NCBI GenBank assembly: GCA_964566545.1
Contig: CAZMIX010000006.1
Span: 27,920-91,919, forward strand
Source: JAEYFP01 sp964566545
GTDB lineage: Bacteria; Bacillota; Clostridia; Lachnospirales; Lachnospiraceae
Length of the DNA stretch: 64,000 nt
Direction: 5' to 3'
Each line of letters starts with the position of its first letter. The first letter of the stretch is position 1. Made by a program: the position numbers and the translations under genes. The notes beneath the pieces are model-generated. The model saw nothing but the letters and a program-made list of their open reading frames with translations, was not told the origin of the DNA and made no database searches. Positions 62,104 to 64,000 of the stretch are shown one piece after another.

Positions 62104-62132
62104 AGTATACGAAAAATCCGACAAAATAACAA
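62104..62132 (-). promoter_or_regulatory. Sigma-A promoter of the GGDEF/EAL-sigK-S41-HD-GYP unit
   Basis: Minus strand TTGTTA (62127-62132), 17-base spacer, TATACT (62104-62109), with start near 62097 and a leader of about 50 bases. The four genes downstream have gaps of 71 bases or less, or overlap, so one transcript is plausible. Confidence 0.65.
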
Positions 62133-62156
62133 TAATTTTCGTCATTTTGTCGACAA
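62114..62156 (-). promoter_or_regulatory. Cluster of Spo0A-like boxes over the GGDEF/EAL promoter
   Basis: On the minus strand TGTCGAC (within the palindrome TTGTCGACAA, 62147-62156), TGACGAA (62139-62145) and TGTCGGA (62116-62122) match the 0A box TGNCGAA at 6, 7 and 6 of 7 bases. The arms CGACAAAAT (62119-62127) and ATTTTGTCG (62144-62152) also form an inverted repeat. Spo0A or another regulator may bind over the -35. Confidence 0.4.
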
Positions 62157-62187
62157 CTTGTTGAATTATTTTAGCTTTTTCTGCCTT

Positions 62188-63357
62188 CTACTCGAAAAGA
62201 AAAGTTGAAAATACATAATTTCCGTAATCAATCCCCCGATCTGTCAACGCAATGCGTCCATTTCTCCTGCAAAGCAGGCCTTCTTTTAAATGTTTTTCAA
62301 TCGTATCACCATACCGTCCGAATAAAGATACGGAAAAGGTTTCATAAAATTCTGCCTCGCTGACGCCGCACAAAAGACGCAGTCCGAGAAACAGAAATTC
62401 CTCCATCTGCTCCGTCTCCTTGATTGTCAGTTGTTCTCCTATTTTGCAGGGATTAATAATATAATCCGAAAGCCCTTCTTCATTGCGCCAGCGTGCATGG
62501 TGAAACAACGAGGATGCGCCAAGTCCCAATCCGATATAATCCTGTCTTTTCCAATAAGCACTGTTATGCCGGCTTTCATAGCCCGGCTTCGCAAAATTGG
62601 AAATTTCATAATGAAAATAACCGTTCTTTACAAGCATATCCCGCACGAGATAGTAAAGAGTGCGCTCGGTGTCTTCATCCGGAAGTTCCCGACAATTTTC
62701 TCCATAGATTTCATAAAAGGGCGTACCCTTCTCAAGAATCAAGCTGTATGCGGAGACATGCTCCGGTTTTAGGGTGAGTACCTTTTCAAGCGTGCGCGCT
62801 AGCTTCTCCTGTGTCTGCCCCGGAAGCGCCGTCATCACATCGACGTTGATGTTATAAAATCCGGCTTCTCTTGCTGCTTCATAGTTTTCCCGAAAGTCCT
62901 CCCATGTATGGATCCTGCCGAGCAGCTTTAACTCCTCTTCCTCCGCTGACTGAAGCCCTATACTCAGGCGATTGATGCCCATTGCATGATATGCCGCCAG
63001 CTTTTCCCTTGTCAGCATACCCGGATTTGCTTCCAATGTAATTTCCGCTTCCGATGCAATTACAAATGCGCCTTTGAGTTTACATAATATTTTCTCCAGC
63101 AACGCGGGGGAAAGAAGACTCGGCGTTCCGCCGCCAAAGTAAATGGTCGGAACAAAGTAATCCGAAATGGTTGATCCCCTTTTGCGCAGCAGGGGATATT
63201 TTTCGGATATGCTTTCAATTTCCCTGCACAAAGCGTCCGCATAAACCTCCATCGTTTTCATGTCACAGGAAAAAGACAGAAAATCACAATACTTACATTT
63301 TTGCACACAAAAAGGAATGTGCACATAAAGTCCAAGTGGGTTTTTCTCAGCTTTCAT
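62188..63357 (-). CDS. hemW: Radical SAM heme chaperone HemW
   Basis: 389 residues. The radical SAM cluster motif CVQKCKYCDF (Cys17, Cys21, Cys24) follows YVHIPF, with the SAM site FGGGTPSLL and a C-terminal HemN-type domain (about 300-385). HemW proteins bind heme and deliver it to target enzymes; many were misnamed coproporphyrinogen oxidases. HNSAYWKRQDYIGLGLGASS is a HemW-type motif. It follows lepA by 38 bases, a common Firmicutes arrangement. Confidence 0.93.
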   Translation of the reverse strand: MKAEKNPLGLYVHIPFCVQKCKYCDFLSFSCDMKTMEVYADALCREIESISEKYPLLRKRGSTISDYFVPTIYFGGGTPSLLSPALLEKILCKLKGAFVIASEAEITLEANPGMLTREKLAAYHAMGINRLSIGLQSAEEEELKLLGRIHTWEDFRENYEAAREAGFYNINVDVMTALPGQTQEKLARTLEKVLTLKPEHVSAYSLILEKGTPFYEIYGENCRELPDEDTERTLYYLVRDMLVKNGYFHYEISNFAKPGYESRHNSAYWKRQDYIGLGLGASSLFHHARWRNEEGLSDYIINPCKIGEQLTIKETEQMEEFLFLGLRLLCGVSEAEFYETFSVSLFGRYGDTIEKHLKEGLLCRRNGRIALTDRGIDYGNYVFSTFLFE

Positions 63358-63395
63358 GTTTCATTCCCTTCTGTTACGCTGTAACCGCGCTGCCT

Positions 63396-64000
63396 CTACT
63401 TCTTATCATCGAGTTTTAAAACGCTCATAAATGCTTTCTGCGGAATCTCTACGTTTCCGATCTGGCGCATCCGCTTCTTGCCTTCCTTCTGCTTTTCCAG
63501 AAGCTTACGCTTACGCGTAATGTCGCCGCCATAACATTTTGCAAGTACATCTTTACGCATCGCCTTTACGGTCTCCCTCGNNNNNNNNNNCCGATTGCGG
63601 CCTGAATCGGAATCTCAAATAAATGTCTCGGAATTTCGTCCTTCAGCTTTTCACACATCCTCCTGCCCCGTTCGTAGGCGCTGTCCGCATGCACGATAAA
63701 TGAAAGCGCATCGACCTCCTCATGATTGATGAGGACGTCCAGCTTCACAAGCTCCGAACGCTCATAGCCCTTGATCTCATAGTCAAATGACGCATAACCT
63801 CGTGACCGGGATTTCAGCGCGTCAAAAAAATCATAAATAATTTCGTTAAGCGGAAGCTCATATCTTAAAAGAGCGCGCTTTTCTTCCATATACTCCATGC
63901 CAAGGTACCGCCCTCTGCGTTCCTGGCACAACTCCATGATCGAGCCTAAAAATTCCGTCGTAACCATGATTTCCGCGCTGACAATCGGCTCCTCCATATA
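63396..64000 (-). CDS. lepA: Elongation factor 4 (LepA), 3' part, with sequence gap
   Basis: C-terminal portion of LepA; the GTPase part lies beyond base 64000. Visible are domain IV (EEPIVSAEIMVTTEFLGSIMELCQERRG, SRGYASFDYE) and the C-terminal domain (RETVKAMRKDVLAKCYGGDITRKRKLLEKQKEGKKRM, ending QKAFMSVLKLDDKK). LepA back-translocates stalled ribosomes. A ten-N gap (63581-63590) falls at the conserved GNKIIARE site; comparison with the family suggests about 14 missing bases, which also restores the frame. Confidence 0.95.
63581..63590. other. Assembly gap (10 N) within lepA
   Basis: Placeholder gap at the most conserved part of the LepA C-terminus. The frames on the two sides differ by one base for a ten-base gap; about 14 bases would fit the family sequence. 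Confidence 0.95.

Noticed and set aside
1..64000. CRISPR arrays, tRNA or rRNA genes, insertion sequences, prophage
   Set aside because: No regularly spaced repeats, cloverleaf genes, transposase or phage proteins were recognised on either strand.

Overview
The window is chromosomal DNA from a motile, Gram-positive Clostridia-type bacterium, most likely a Lachnospiraceae member. The evidence is a FliY-type switch protein, CheC and CheD, a SigD-type flagellar sigma factor, a SwrB-like (DUF6115) protein, CodY directly beside flgB, and a sporulation-type SigK. Two runs of ten N lie inside genes, and the reading frames on either side do not fit a gap of exactly ten bases, so this is draft sequence with placeholder gaps. 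I saw no tRNA, rRNA, CRISPR array, insertion sequence or prophage. No gene-free stretch exceeds 300 bases.

Left part (1-13,978). A beta-glucoside locus on the minus strand runs GH94 disaccharide phosphorylase, phosphohexomutase, YesM-type sensor kinase, sugar-binding lipoprotein (cut by the window edge). It fits import of a disaccharide, phosphorolysis to glucose-1-phosphate and conversion to glucose-6-phosphate. Next comes a three-gene cluster: a VTC-domain polyphosphate-polymerase-like protein, a DUF4956 membrane protein and a beta-helix lipoprotein. This is the least understood multi-gene unit here. An AEC transporter on the plus strand and a DegV-DegV-AI-2E transporter unit follow, the latter behind a good sigma-A promoter.

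Centre (13,982-48,300). One very long minus-strand fla/che operon of about 39 genes. It starts at flgB and runs flgC, fliE-F-G-H-I-J, ylxF (motE-like), fliK, flgD, a TIGR02530 gene, flgE, flbD, motA-motB, fliL-M-Y, cheY, fliO-P-Q-R, flhB-A-F-G, a PilZ gene, cheB-A-W-C-D, a small membrane gene, sigD, fapA, a small gene, a swrB-like gene and an MltG-like gene. It carries internal control signals: hairpins after flgC and after flgE, and a strong sigma-28 promoter candidate before fliK. cheA is split into two frames, and a slippery heptamer sits exactly where the frames can be joined. Flagellin, hook-associated, rod flgF/G, flgM and cheR genes are not in the window.

Right part (48,400-64,000). 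codY, topA, dprA and comM keep a Bacillus-like order next to the flagellar operon, but the trmFO-xerC-clpQ-clpY block found there in Bacillus is missing. An M23 peptidase gene on the plus strand converges on and overlaps a minus-strand unit: a large GGDEF/EAL protein, sigK without a pro-sequence, an S41 protease and a degenerate HD-GYP protein. hemW and the 3' part of lepA close the window. The c-di-GMP genes (PilZ, EAL, HD-GYP) around flagellar and sporulation genes suggest that c-di-GMP links motility to developmental state.
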